Assembly: GCA_028292195.1 (NCBI GenBank)
Contig: JAQGMU010000181.1
Coordinates: 1 to 32,781, forward strand
Origin: Ramlibacter sp.
Lineage (GTDB): Bacteria > Pseudomonadota > Gammaproteobacteria > Burkholderiales > Burkholderiaceae_C
Direction of reading: 5' to 3'
Length of the DNA: 32,781 nt
How positions within the stretch are numbered: the stretch's first letter is position 1; every line of letters begins with the position of its first letter. This document shows, piece after piece, positions 17,054-25,967 of the stretch. A program made the position numbers and the translations under genes. The notes beneath the pieces were generated by a model, which had not been told where the DNA came from, did not search any database, and was given only the letters and a program-made list of their open reading frames with translations.

Positions 17054-20000
17054 AACCAGGTTGCGCAGCTCCCGCAACGCCACCGACAACATCGCCAGGT
17101 CCCCGGTCGGCGACTCCCTCAGCTCCGCCAGCAGCCGCTGGGCCCGGTCCAGCGCCTGCCGGTTGCCCTGCTCCCAGGAATCCAGCACCTTGGGCGCGTC
17201 GCCCTGGTGCCGCCCCAGCGCTTCCTGCGCGATCGAGCGCTGCAGGTCGGTGAGGTCGTCGCCCAGCGCCAGCTTGGCCAGGTTCTGCCAGTAGCTTTCC
17301 GCCGGCAGCAGCTCGATCTGCTGGCGCATGCGGTTCAGCCCGAGACGCTCGCCGATGCCGCCATGCACTTCGGCAGTGAGCTCCAGCGGCAGCTTGCTGG
17401 CGTCGGCGATCTCGGCGATGTCGAGCGCGTTGAACCAGTTCTCGGCCGAGTCCACCTGCACCGCCAGCGGGCGCGGCACGCCGGACTGGATCCAGTGCGC
17501 GGCCCGCGGGCTGGTTTCGCTGCCCGCTTCGAGCCGCGTGCGCAAGGCCTGCACCGCCGGCGCGAAGCGCGCCACCTGCTGCTCGGTCGGCTCGAACAGC
17601 CGGCGCGAGCGCAGGAACCAGGTGGTGGCCCGCGCGACCAGCCCGCGCAGCGCCAGCACCATTTCGGCCTGGGTCTCGTCCGGCACCTTGTTGTCCAGGG
17701 CTTCGATCTGCTGCCACAGCGGCACCAGCCCGAACACCTCGCGCGCCGCCAGGTAAGCGCGCACGATTTGCGGCGGGGTGGTGCCGGTGACCTCGCCCAG
17801 CCGGTGCACGAAGGTCGGCCCGACCCGGTTGATCATGCTGTTCAGGACATGGGTGGCGATGATCTCGCGCTTGAGCGGATGGCGCGGGATGTAGGCGCCG
17901 AACTTGTCCTTCAGCAGCGTCGGGAAGTAGCGCTCCAATGCCTTCGCCACCCACGGGTCTTCCGGCAGGTCCGAGGCGATCAGCTCGTCGTTCAGCCACA
18001 TCTTGCTGTACGCCAGCAGCACCGCCTGCTCCGGGCTGGTGAGGCCCAGGCCCTTGCCCTTGCGTTCGAAGATCACGTCGTCGGCCGGCAGGAACTCGAT
18101 CGCGCGGTTCAGCTCGCCCTTCTTTTCCAGGAAGCGGATGAAGCGGGCCTGCTCGTCCAGCTGGCGCGCCGCGATCCGGCCGCCGATCGAAAGCGCCTGG
18201 CTCTGGAAGTAGTTGTCGCGCAGCACCAGCGCCGCGACGTCGTCGGTCATCTGCGGCAGCAGGGTGTTGCGCTGCTTCAGCGTCAGCTCGCCGTCGCTCA
18301 CCGCGATGCCCAGCAGGATCTTGATGTTGACTTCGTGGTCGGAAGTGTCGACGCCGGCGGAGTTGTCGATGGCGTCGGTGTTCAACTTCACGCCATTGAG
18401 CGCGGCCTCGATCCGCCCGCGCTGGGTGAAGCCCAGGTTGCCGCCCTCGGCCACCACCTTGCTGCGCAACTCGGCGCCGTTGATGCGCACCGCGTCGTTG
18501 GCGCGGTCCCCCACCTCGGCGTGCGATTCGCTCGCCGCCTTCACGTAGGTGCCGATGCCGCCGTTGTAAAGCAGGTCGACCGGCGCCTTCAGGATCGCCG
18601 TGACCAGTTCGGCCGGCGTCAGGTGCTCGGCCTGTACGTCGAGCGCTGCGCGCGCCTGCGGCGACAACGGCACCGACTTCTCCGAGCGGGCCCAGACGCC
18701 GCCGCCGGCGGAGATCAGCCTGGCCTCGTAGTCGGCCCAGGAGGAACGCGGCAGCTTGAACAGCCGCTCCCGCTCGGCGAACGAGGCCTCGGTGTCGGGC
18801 GTGGGGTCGATGAAGATGTGCCGGTGGTCGAACGCCGCCAGCAGCTTGATGTGACGTGACAGCAGCATGCCGTTGCCGAACACGTCGCCCGACATGTCGC
18901 CTACACCGGCCACGGTGAAGTCGGTCGCCTGGGTGTCGACGCCCATCTCGCGGAAGTGGCGCTTGACGCTTTCCCAGGCGCCGCGGGCCGTGATGCCCAT
19001 GGCCTTGTGGTCGTAGCCGTTGCTGCCGCCGGAGGCGAAGGCGTCGCCCAGCCAGTGGCCGTACTCGGCGCTGATCTGGTTGGCGTAGTCGGAGAAGGTT
19101 GCCGTGCCCTTGTCTGCCGCCACGACGAGATACGGGTCGTCGCCGTCGACGCGCACCACCATCGGCGGCGGCAGCGTCTTGCCGGCCACCAGGTTGTCGG
19201 TCAGGTCCAGCAGGCCGCGCAGGTAGTCCTGGTAGCAGGCCACGCCTTCCTTCATGAAGGCCTCGCGATCCGTGGACGGCGGGGCCTTCTTCAGCACGAA
19301 GCCGCCCTTGGAGCCGACCGGCACGATGACGGTGTTCTTCACCATCTGCGCCTTGACCAGCCCCAGCACCTCGGTGCGGAAGTCGTCCGGCCGGTCCGAC
19401 CAGCGCAGCCCGCCGCGCGCCACCTTGCCGCCGCGCAGGTGGATGCCCTCGAACCGCGGCGAGTAGACGAAGATCTCGTACAGCGGCACCGGTGCCGGCA
19501 GCCCCGGCACCTGGTGCGAGTCGAGCTTGAAGCTCAGGAAGCTGCGCCGCGCGCCCGGCGCGCCACTGGCGCCGACCCCGGTGCGCCAGAAGTTGGTCCG
19601 CAGCGTCGCCTGCAGCAAGGCCAGCAGCTGGCGCAGCACCCGGTCTTCCGACAGGTTGCTGACCTTGTCGAACGCCTGGTTCAGCGCGTTGACCTGCGCG
19701 GCGGCGCCGGCCTCGTCGCGCTTCTCCGGAGCCAGGCGCAGGCGGAACAGCCCGACCAGCATGCGGGCCAGCCGCGGATGGTTGGCCAGCGTGGCCGCGA
19801 TGGTGGCCTGCGACTGGGCAAAGCCGATCTGCTTCAGGTACTTCGCATAGGCCCGCAGCACCACGATCTCTTCGGCCGACAGCCCGGCCAGCAGCACCAG
19901 CCGGTTGAATTCGTCGTTCTCCACCTCGCCGCGAAACACGCGGGCGAAGGCGTCCTCGAACAGGCGGGACAGGGCCTGCGGCTCGATCTCGGCGGCGGGA

Positions 20001-21862
20001 TGCGCTTCCAGCTCGAAATCATGCAGGTAGACCGCCTGCGCCTCCTCGGGCGCATCGATGCGGTGGTTGTATTCGCCCAGCACCCGCACGCCCATGTGCT
20101 CCAGCATCGGCAGGCTGTCCGACAGGACGACCGGTGCGCCCAGGTGGTAGACCTTCAGGCCCAGGCGGCCCTCGGCCGCGCCCAGCGGCCAGTACAGCGC
20201 CAGCGCCAGCGGGTTCTCAGGCGTCAGCGCCGCCATCTTGCGGATGTCGTGCACGGCCCCCCGCACCGGCACCCGTTCGCGGTACGAGCTGGGGAAGGCA
20301 TGGCTCCAGCGCTTGTCCAGCGCCAGGCCGGCGGCCTCGCCTTCGCTGTCCACCAGCGCGTCGCGCAGGTCGTCCTCCCAGCGGCGGCCCGCGGCGGCGA
20401 GCTTGCGTTCCAGCTCGCGCCGGTCGATGGCCGGCATCGCGTTCGGCGCCACCCGCACGGTGAAGTGGATGCGCGCCAGCTTGCCGGACAGCAGCACGTC
20501 GAAATCGAGCTGGGTGCCGCTCAGCTCCTGCAGCAGGATGCGCTGGAACTTCTGCCGCAGCTCGGTCGAGAAACTCTCGCGCGGCACGAACACCAGGCAG
20601 GAGACGAAGCGGTCGAACGGATCGGTCCAGAGGAACAGCCGCAGCCGGTGCCGGTCGCCCAGCGCCAGGATGCCCAGCGCGGTGTCGTACAGCTGGTCTT
20701 CCGGGATCTGGAACAGGTCGTCCCGCGGGTAGGTTTCCAGCGTGTGCTGCATGGCCTTGGCCAGGTGGCCGCCGGGCGTGAGGCCGGCGCGCTGCGCCAC
20801 CGCCTGCACCTTCTGCCGCAGCAGCGGGATCTCGTCGACCCGCGCCGCATAGGCGGTGGACGTGAACAGGCCGATGAAGCGGTGCTCGCCGATCACCTTG
20901 CCCCTGGCGTCGTAGCGCTTGACGCCGACATAGTCGGTGTAGCCGTCGCGGTGCACGGTGGAGCGGGTGTTGGCCTTGGTCACGATCACCACCGGCAGCG
21001 GCGCGCGGGCGAGCGCCCGGGCGCTGGCGGGCAGGGCGGCGAAGCTGGCCGACAGCGGCTCGTTCTGCGTCTCGCGCAGCAGGCCAAGCCCGGTGCCCGG
21101 CACCAGCCGCAGCGCCATCTCCCCGCCTTCCTCCACCAGATCGTGCTGGCGGTAGCCGAGCAGGGTGAGGTGGTCGTCGGCCAGCCACTGCAGGAAGGCG
21201 CGGGTTTCGGCCACCTGTTCCGGCGGCAGGCCGGCCGGCGCGCGATCCAGAGCGGCGATGGCTTCCTGCATCCGCACCAGCATCGGCTTCCAGTCGGTGA
21301 CGGCGGCGCGCACGTCGGCCAGCACGCGCGTGATGCCTTCGGCCAGGGCCGCCCGCTGCTCGGCGTCGACCAGCCGGTCGACCTCGATGTACATCCACGA
21401 TTCGCGCGGCAGCTCGGGCGCCTCGCGGCGCGGGCGGATCGCCTTCAGCACGCCCTGGGCGTCGCGCTCCACCGCGTAGACCGGATGGATGATCAGGTGG
21501 ATGCCCAGGCCCTGGCGCGCGATCTCCATCGAGACCGAATCGACCAGGAAGGGCATGTCGTCGTTGACCACCTGCACCACCGAATGGCGCGAGCCCCAGC
21601 CGTCCTCGCCCGGCGAAGGGCTGAACACGCGCACCTTGGGCGCGCCGGGTTTGCGCTGGGCGCCGAACTGCCAGTGCGACAGCAGCGCGCCCAGCAGGTC
21701 TTCCGCGGTGCGCTCGCTCAGGTCGTCGATGTCGACCTGGCGGAAGTATTCGTGGGCAAAGCCGGCGATCGGCTGGCGGTCGGCGGGGGCCTGTCGGTTG
21801 GCGGCCAGGGCCAGGACGGCGGCGACGCGCTCTTCGCGCTGGATTTCCGTGGATGCAGCCAT
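17051..21862 (-). CDS. gdhB: Large NAD-specific glutamate dehydrogenase
   Basis: A 1603-residue enzyme of the 180-kDa NAD-GDH class, which oxidatively deaminates glutamate to 2-oxoglutarate and ammonia. The N-terminal ~700 residues are the regulatory ACT-like region of this class. The catalytic core lies around residues 780-1250. PVGSKGGFVLKK, with the catalytic lysine, is near residue 850, and ARGAWESVKRHFREMG and VAGVGDMSGDVFGNGML follow. The C-terminal helical region is complete. The ATG at 21862 is chosen for AGGAG nine bases upstream; an in-frame extension to 21961 lacks support. Role: glutamate/arginine catabolism. The symbol gdhB follows Pseudomonas use. It converges on rtcB across the palindrome at 16912-17053. 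Confidence 0.97.
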   Translation of the reverse strand: MAASTEIQREERVAAVLALAANRQAPADRQPIAGFAHEYFRQVDIDDLSERTAEDLLGALLSHWQFGAQRKPGAPKVRVFSPSPGEDGWGSRHSVVQVVNDDMPFLVDSVSMEIARQGLGIHLIIHPVYAVERDAQGVLKAIRPRREAPELPRESWMYIEVDRLVDAEQRAALAEGITRVLADVRAAVTDWKPMLVRMQEAIAALDRAPAGLPPEQVAETRAFLQWLADDHLTLLGYRQHDLVEEGGEMALRLVPGTGLGLLRETQNEPLSASFAALPASARALARAPLPVVIVTKANTRSTVHRDGYTDYVGVKRYDARGKVIGEHRFIGLFTSTAYAARVDEIPLLRQKVQAVAQRAGLTPGGHLAKAMQHTLETYPRDDLFQIPEDQLYDTALGILALGDRHRLRLFLWTDPFDRFVSCLVFVPRESFSTELRQKFQRILLQELSGTQLDFDVLLSGKLARIHFTVRVAPNAMPAIDRRELERKLAAAGRRWEDDLRDALVDSEGEAAGLALDKRWSHAFPSSYRERVPVRGAVHDIRKMAALTPENPLALALYWPLGAAEGRLGLKVYHLGAPVVLSDSLPMLEHMGVRVLGEYNHRIDAPEEAQAVYLHDFELEAHPAAEIEPQALSRLFEDAFARVFRGEVENDEFNRLVLLAGLSAEEIVVLRAYAKYLKQIGFAQSQATIAATLANHPRLARMLVGLFRLRLAPEKRDEAGAAAQVNALNQAFDKVSNLSEDRVLRQLLALLQATLRTNFWRTGVGASGAPGARRSFLSFKLDSHQVPGLPAPVPLYEIFVYSPRFEGIHLRGGKVARGGLRWSDRPDDFRTEVLGLVKAQMVKNTVIVPVGSKGGFVLKKAPPSTDREAFMKEGVACYQDYLRGLLDLTDNLVAGKTLPPPMVVRVDGDDPYLVVAADKGTATFSDYANQISAEYGHWLGDAFASGGSNGYDHKAMGITARGAWESVKRHFREMGVDTQATDFTVAGVGDMSGDVFGNGMLLSRHIKLLAAFDHRHIFIDPTPDTEASFAERERLFKLPRSSWADYEARLISAGGGVWARSEKSVPLSPQARAALDVQAEHLTPAELVTAILKAPVDLLYNGGIGTYVKAASESHAEVGDRANDAVRINGAELRSKVVAEGGNLGFTQRGRIEAALNGVKLNTDAIDNSAGVDTSDHEVNIKILLGIAVSDGELTLKQRNTLLPQMTDDVAALVLRDNYFQSQALSIGGRIAARQLDEQARFIRFLEKKGELNRAIEFLPADDVIFERKGKGLGLTSPEQAVLLAYSKMWLNDELIASDLPEDPWVAKALERYFPTLLKDKFGAYIPRHPLKREIIATHVLNSMINRVGPTFVHRLGEVTGTTPPQIVRAYLAAREVFGLVPLWQQIEALDNKVPDETQAEMVLALRGLVARATTWFLRSRRLFEPTEQQVARFAPAVQALRTRLEAGSETSPRAAHWIQSGVPRPLAVQVDSAENWFNALDIAEIADASKLPLELTAEVHGGIGERLGLNRMRQQIELLPAESYWQNLAKLALGDDLTDLQRSIAQEALGRHQGDAPKVLDSWEQGNRQALDRAQRLLAELRESPTGDLAMLSVALRELRNLV

Positions 21863-21975
21863 GTTGTCGTTCTCCTTGTGGTCTCCTGCGCCGCAACTGT
21901 AGGGCGGGGTCCCCTGTGGGCGCAAATGCCGGTTGCGGCCGACTTCATGCACCGTCGGCATGGCGGACGCGGCGC

Positions 21976-22734
21976 TCAGCCGCCGAGCACGGTGCGCACG
22001 GCACTCATCAGCGCCTCGGGTTCGAAGGGCTTGGTGACATAGCCGTCGGCCCCGCCGGCCATGCCCTTCAGCACCGATTCGCGGGTGGCCTTGCCGGTCA
22101 GCATGATCACCGGCACGTGGACGAAGGCGGGATGCCGGCGCAGGCTGGCCAGCACCTCGAAGCCATTGATGTCGGGCAGCACCACGTCGAGCAGCACCAG
22201 GTCGGGCACCGGCGGCTTGCGGAACTCGTCCAGCACCTCCTGCCGGTTGCCGGCCATCCGCGTCGTGAAGCCTTCAAAGCCGAGATAGCTGCTGACGAAG
22301 CCCGCCAGATGGGTGTCGTCCTCCACCACCACGGCCGTCCGCGCCTGGCCGGGCGCCCTGGTCACCGCATGGGCCGGCTTGCGCGCAATGCGCACGAAGT
22401 AACCGGTCCGTTTCAGGGAGCGCACCCCGGCGTCGGCCTCGGCGTTGCCCTGGGTGGAGGCGAAGGTGTCCAGCTCCGCCTGCAGCCGGAAGCTGAAGGT
22501 GTCCAGCACCACCGGCGCGATCAGCCACTTGGCCTGCAGGAAGTCCAGGGAGCGATTGAATTCGGCGGGGGCCAGCGCCGCCATGCCGGCACGCAGCTGC
22601 TCCACGCTCAGCACACCATCGACCCGCACCAGCAGCTCCAGCTCCCTGGGTCCGAGCGTCGTGGAGCCGCTGCGCAGCTCGTCCTGGCCCTGGGCCGTCA
22701 GTCCAAAGATTGCATCGTCGATCATGGCGGCCAT
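21976..22734 (-). CDS. Response regulator with C-terminal receiver domain
   Basis: A 252-residue protein. Residues 1-125 are an unassigned domain resembling a helical/winged-helix module (LGPRELELLVRVDGVLSVEQL). Residues 133-252 form a CheY-like receiver with acidic Asp139/Asp140, phospho-acceptor Asp183 (LLDVVLPDINGFEVL), Thr213 and Lys235 (VTKPFEPE). The order is reversed from classical regulators, whose receiver is N-terminal, and no DNA-binding output domain is obvious. The start at 22734 has GAGG six bases upstream; ATG 22725 is the alternative. No histidine kinase is adjacent, so the partner is unknown. It lies 113 bp upstream of the glutamate dehydrogenase on the same strand and is divergent from the small secreted protein. 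Confidence 0.85.
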   Translation of the reverse strand: MAAMIDDAIFGLTAQGQDELRSGSTTLGPRELELLVRVDGVLSVEQLRAGMAALAPAEFNRSLDFLQAKWLIAPVVLDTFSFRLQAELDTFASTQGNAEADAGVRSLKRTGYFVRIARKPAHAVTRAPGQARTAVVVEDDTHLAGFVSSYLGFEGFTTRMAGNRQEVLDEFRKPPVPDLVLLDVVLPDINGFEVLASLRRHPAFVHVPVIMLTGKATRESVLKGMAGGADGYVTKPFEPEALMSAVRTVLGG

Positions 22735-22915
22735 AGCATGCCTCAGTTGGGCTGCGCCGGGGTCACAGTCGTGTGAATCCTTCCCGCCGGCAGGGCGCCG
22801 GATGTGTTTCAGGGGCCACCGGTTGGTAAACTGCCGAGCTGGGTCCCCTAATTCAAACGATGGCGTGGCGCCCGCCCCGGGACCGGCAGGAGGCGCGACG
22901 CAGCTGGAGGAAACC

Positions 22916-23320
22916 ATGACGACCCGCATGCTGCGCCTGTTCGCGCTGGCCCTGTCGATGTTCGCGCTGAACGCCCAGGCCAGGAACCTGGCGCCGATCG
23001 GCAACTTCGAGAATCTGCCGGCCATGAGCGGCTCCGGCCAGCCGGCCACGGTGCAGCAGATCAAGGAGGCCCTGACCAGCGCCGGCGCCCCCCGCGGCTG
23101 GCAGGTGACCCAGGTCACGCCGTCGCAGCTGGTGGCGACCGTCAACGTCCGCAACCAGCACACCGTGTCCGTCGACATCTCGCTGGCGCCCGGCCTGTAC
23201 TCCATCAAGTACAAGAACAGCGTGAACATGAATTACGACGGCGTCCAGATCAACCCCCACTACAACAAGTGGGTGCAGATACTGCTCGAAGACGCCCGCA
23301 AGGAACTCGCCAGGAAGTAA
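22916..23320 (+). CDS. Small secreted protein of unknown function
   Basis: A 134-residue protein with a clear Sec signal peptide (MLRLFALALSMFALNAQA), cleaved near residue 22, leaving a ~112-residue periplasmic domain. The end of the domain, LYSIKYKNSVNMNYDG followed by INPHYNKWVQIL, looks like a conserved small periplasmic family (Y-S-I-x-Y, S-x-N-M-x-Y, I-x-x-x-Y-N-x-W). I do not know its function. GGAGG five bases before the ATG gives a firm start. It is divergent from the response regulator, with a 181-bp shared upstream region. In that region I see no confident promoter or operator. No cysteines or metal motifs stand out. Confidence 0.8.
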   Translation: MTTRMLRLFALALSMFALNAQARNLAPIGNFENLPAMSGSGQPATVQQIKEALTSAGAPRGWQVTQVTPSQLVATVNVRNQHTVSVDISLAPGLYSIKYKNSVNMNYDGVQINPHYNKWVQILLEDARKELARK

Positions 23321-23368
23321 TCGCGCGAATTCCGCAGTCCGGCCCGCACCGTGCCGGACGTTTTCGTC

Positions 23369-24076
23369 ATGAAGCAGTCCACCGCCATCCTCCACGTCCC
23401 CGAAACCGCTTTCGGCAAGTGGTTCCTGAAGACCGAAACCTGGCGCGTCCACGTGCTGGAGCGGGCCATCGCCGACCTGGTGCGGCTGATTCCCGACCGG
23501 CAAGCCAGCTACGGCGTGGTGGTGGACGTGGGTTGCGGCTCCGGCTATTCGCTGCCCAAGCTGGCCCAGCGCTTCGCCCCGCGCGAGCTGGCCGGGGTCG
23601 ACATCGACCCGCAGATGCTGGAAGCGGCGGGGCAGGAAGCGCAGCGCGCCGGCGTGGCGGTGCGGCTGGTGGAGGCCTCGAGTTCGCGCCTGCCGCTGCC
23701 GGACCAGCACGCCGACCTGCTGTTCTGCCACCAGACCTTCCACCACCTCGTGGAGCAGGAAGCGGCGCTGGCCGAATTCATGCGCGTGCTGAAGCCGGGC
23801 GGGGTGCTGCTGTTCGCCGAATCGACGAAACGCTACATCCATTCCTGGATCATCCGCGCGCTGTTCCGGCATCCGATGCAAGTGCAGCGCACCGCGGAGG
23901 AATACCTGCAGATGGTGCGGGCGGCCGGCTTCGTGGTGCCCGAAACATCCATCTCCTACCCCTACCTCTGGTGGAGCCGGGGCGACCTGGGCATCCTGGA
24001 GCGCGTGTTCGGGGTGAAGCCGAAGGCCGGGCGGGAGGAGACGCTGCTCAATCTCGTGGCGGTCAAGCCAGCCTGA
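23369..24076 (+). CDS. Class I SAM-dependent methyltransferase
   Basis: A 235-residue methyltransferase of the Methyltransf_11/25 type. Motif I, VDVGCGSGYSLPKL, is at about residues 52-65. Motif II, GVDIDP (76-81), binds the SAM ribose. The substrate region LLFCHQTFHHL (motif IV) and LKPGGVLLFAE (motif VI) follow. The substrate is unknown. The ATG at 23369 is preferred; a GTG at 23351 would add six residues. Neither has a strong Shine-Dalgarno sequence. It is 48 bp after the small secreted protein gene and converges on the aryl polyene cluster with only 26 bp between stops. A tailoring role on the aryl head group is possible but unproven, because it is on the opposite strand from the cluster. 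Confidence 0.85.
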   Translation: MKQSTAILHVPETAFGKWFLKTETWRVHVLERAIADLVRLIPDRQASYGVVVDVGCGSGYSLPKLAQRFAPRELAGVDIDPQMLEAAGQEAQRAGVAVRLVEASSSRLPLPDQHADLLFCHQTFHHLVEQEAALAEFMRVLKPGGVLLFAESTKRYIHSWIIRALFRHPMQVQRTAEEYLQMVRAAGFVVPETSISYPYLWWSRGDLGILERVFGVKPKAGREETLLNLVAVKPA

Positions 24077-24102
24077 CATGACTGGTTGCCGGCGACCCCG
24101 GC

Positions 24103-24744
24103 CTACAACTCGATGACCCGCCAGGAGCGGGAAGTTGGGGGCCGCGGGGTCCACCAATGCGCCTGGTCGCCTGCCCACAAAGCCAGTCGCCAACCCATCC
24201 CATCCCAGGTCTGCACATCGCCATCGACCGCGGGCCGCGCATCCAGTTGCTGCAAGCGCCTCGGCGCGATCCACTCCCCGCGCCGTTTCAGCCACGCCTC
24301 CTTCACTGTCCACAGCTCGTAGAACGCAGCCTCCTGGTCGGCCGACCGCGCAAGAATCGCTCGCTCCCCCGGAGTGCAGCACAGATCGATCAAGCCCGCG
24401 ATGTCGCGTCGGCGCTGCGGCGCTTCCAGGTCCAGGCCGAGGGGCTCAGTGCCCAGTGCGCACGCCGTAAAACCCCCGCTGTGGCTGATCGACAGGAACA
24501 GATCGGGCCGACCGGCCACGGCTGGCGGCGCATCGTGCGGCGCCTCCAGCGTCCACGCAACCGGGTCGCCGCCCAGCGCCCGCGCCAGCAGCCAACGCGC
24601 CTGCCACCGCGCAGCGGTGAATTGGTCGCGCCGTTTCGCCGAGGTGAGCGTCGCCAGCCGCGCGGTTTCGCTCGCCGACAGCCAGGCCTCCGGCGCCTGC
24701 GCCAGCAGCGCCTCGACTGCGCCGCAGGCGATGTGCACCGTCAT
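24103..24744 (-). CDS. Sfp-type 4'-phosphopantetheinyl transferase
   Basis: A 213-residue PPTase. It moves phosphopantetheine from CoA onto a serine of acyl carrier proteins, turning them from apo to holo form. The family motifs are in order: LSISHSGG (84-91), GLDLE (103-107, Mg-binding Asp105 and Glu107), and the ELWTVKEAWLK segment (143-153) carrying W-x-x-K-E-A-x-x-K. The ATG overlaps the stop of the upstream ketosynthase (ATGA, 24741-24744), making it the last gene of the polyene operon. In that setting it should activate the cluster's dedicated carrier proteins, which are beyond the right edge. It is compact compared with Sfp (about 224), but no core motif is missing. Confidence 0.92.
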   Translation of the reverse strand: MTVHIACGAVEALLAQAPEAWLSASETARLATLTSAKRRDQFTAARWQARWLLARALGGDPVAWTLEAPHDAPPAVAGRPDLFLSISHSGGFTACALGTEPLGLDLEAPQRRRDIAGLIDLCCTPGERAILARSADQEAAFYELWTVKEAWLKRRGEWIAPRRLQQLDARPAVDGDVQTWDGMGWRLALWAGDQAHWWTPRPPTSRSWRVIEL

Positions 24745-25967
24745 GGCCAGCGGCGCAGGACGAGGGACGTGTTGATGCCGCCGAAGGCGAAGTTGTTGCT
24801 CATCGCCCAGCCGGTCTGCAGCTCGCGGCCGCCGCCGCGCACGTAATCGAGCGGGGCGCAATCGGGGTCGACGGTCTCGAGATTCAGGTTGGGCGCGAAC
24901 CAGCCCTCCCGCATCATCTCGATCGTCATCCACGCCTCCAGCGCGCCGCAGGCGCCCAGCGTGTGGCCCATGTAGCTCTTGAGCGAGCTGATCGGCACCC
25001 GCTCACCCAGCACCGCCAGCGTGGCGGCGCTCTCGGCGACGTCGCCGTGGTCGGTGGCGGTGCCATGCGCGTTGACGTAGCCGATCTCCGATGCTGCGAC
25101 GCCGGCGCTTTCCAGCGCGAGGCGCATTGCCTGCGCCATGGTCTGCGACTGCGGCTGCGTGACGTGGGCGCCGTCGCTGTTGGTGCCGTAGCCGGCCACC
25201 TCGGCCAGGATGCGCGCGCCGCGCGCCTGCGCGTGTTCCAGCTCTTCGAGCACCAGCGTGCAGGCGCCTTCGCCCAGCACCAGGCCGTCGCGGTTGGCGT
25301 CGAACGGCCGCGGCGTCAGCGATGGTTCGGCATTGCGCACGCTGGTGGCGAACAGGGTGTCGAACACCGCGGCATCGATCGGGTCCAGCTCCTCGGCGCC
25401 GCCGGCCAGCATCGCGACCTGCTTGCCGCCCTGGATCGCCTCGAATGCGTAGCCGATGCCCTGGCTGCCGGCCGCGCAGGCGCTGGAGGTGGTGACGATG
25501 CGGCCGGTGAGGCCGAGGAACACGCCGATGTTCACCGCCGCCGTATGCGACATCATCTTGATGTAGGTGTTGGCGGTGATGCCCTCGGTGTTCCTGGCGA
25601 GGATCATGCGGCCGAAATCGGCGATCGCCGGCGGCGAGCCGACCGAGGAGCCGTAGGAGATGCCCATCTTCCCGCTCTTGACCAGCGGGTCGCCCAGCAG
25701 GCCGGCATCGGCCAGTGCCAGTTCGCTCGCGCGGGTGCCCATCAGGGCGACGCGGCCCATGCTGCGCGTGGCCTTGCGGTTGTAGTGATCGGGCAGCGTG
25801 AACGGCTGCGCCGGCACGCCCAGCCGCGTGTTGAGGCCCTCGATGTCGTCCCAGGCCGTCATGTACTGCACCGCATTGCGCAGCCCGCGCAGGGCGGCAT
25901 GGACGGTCGGCCAGTCGTGGCCCAGCGGGCTGATGGCGCCCACGCCCGTGACGACCACTCGCTTCAC
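24741..25967 (-). CDS. apeR: FabF-like beta-ketoacyl-ACP synthase of the aryl polyene cluster
   Basis: A 408-residue thiolase-fold condensing enzyme. The nucleophile Cys164 (TTSSACAAGSQG), His301 (VNAHGTATDHGD), Lys330 and His335 (SLKSYMGHTLGACG) form a complete KAS I/II catalytic set, so it should catalyse decarboxylative condensation with malonyl-ACP. Position in the operon, after dehydratase and ketoreductase, matches the second ketosynthase of aryl polyene loci (ApeR by order; symbol is inference). The GTG start at 25967 overlaps the ketoreductase stop (GTGA). The downstream PPTase overlaps its stop. Housekeeping FabF is the alternative, but the gene neighbours argue strongly against it. 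Confidence 0.88.
   Translation of the reverse strand: MKRVVVTGVGAISPLGHDWPTVHAALRGLRNAVQYMTAWDDIEGLNTRLGVPAQPFTLPDHYNRKATRSMGRVALMGTRASELALADAGLLGDPLVKSGKMGISYGSSVGSPPAIADFGRMILARNTEGITANTYIKMMSHTAAVNIGVFLGLTGRIVTTSSACAAGSQGIGYAFEAIQGGKQVAMLAGGAEELDPIDAAVFDTLFATSVRNAEPSLTPRPFDANRDGLVLGEGACTLVLEELEHAQARGARILAEVAGYGTNSDGAHVTQPQSQTMAQAMRLALESAGVAASEIGYVNAHGTATDHGDVAESAATLAVLGERVPISSLKSYMGHTLGACGALEAWMTIEMMREGWFAPNLNLETVDPDCAPLDYVRGGGRELQTGWAMSNNFAFGGINTSLVLRRWP

Noticed and set aside
21938-21959. GCCGAC/GTCGGC inverted repeat upstream of glutamate dehydrogenase
   Set aside because: Six base pairs with a ten-base loop is expected by chance in this composition; no supporting context.
21863-21961. 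33-residue N-terminal extension of glutamate dehydrogenase
   Set aside because: ATG 21862 has AGGAG at ideal spacing and the extension has no family resemblance.
18956-22042. Long open frame on the plus strand opposite glutamate dehydrogenase
   Set aside because: His/Arg/Gly/Val-rich shadow of a very GC-rich gene; no domain, no Shine-Dalgarno, and the opposite strand encodes a clear full-length enzyme.
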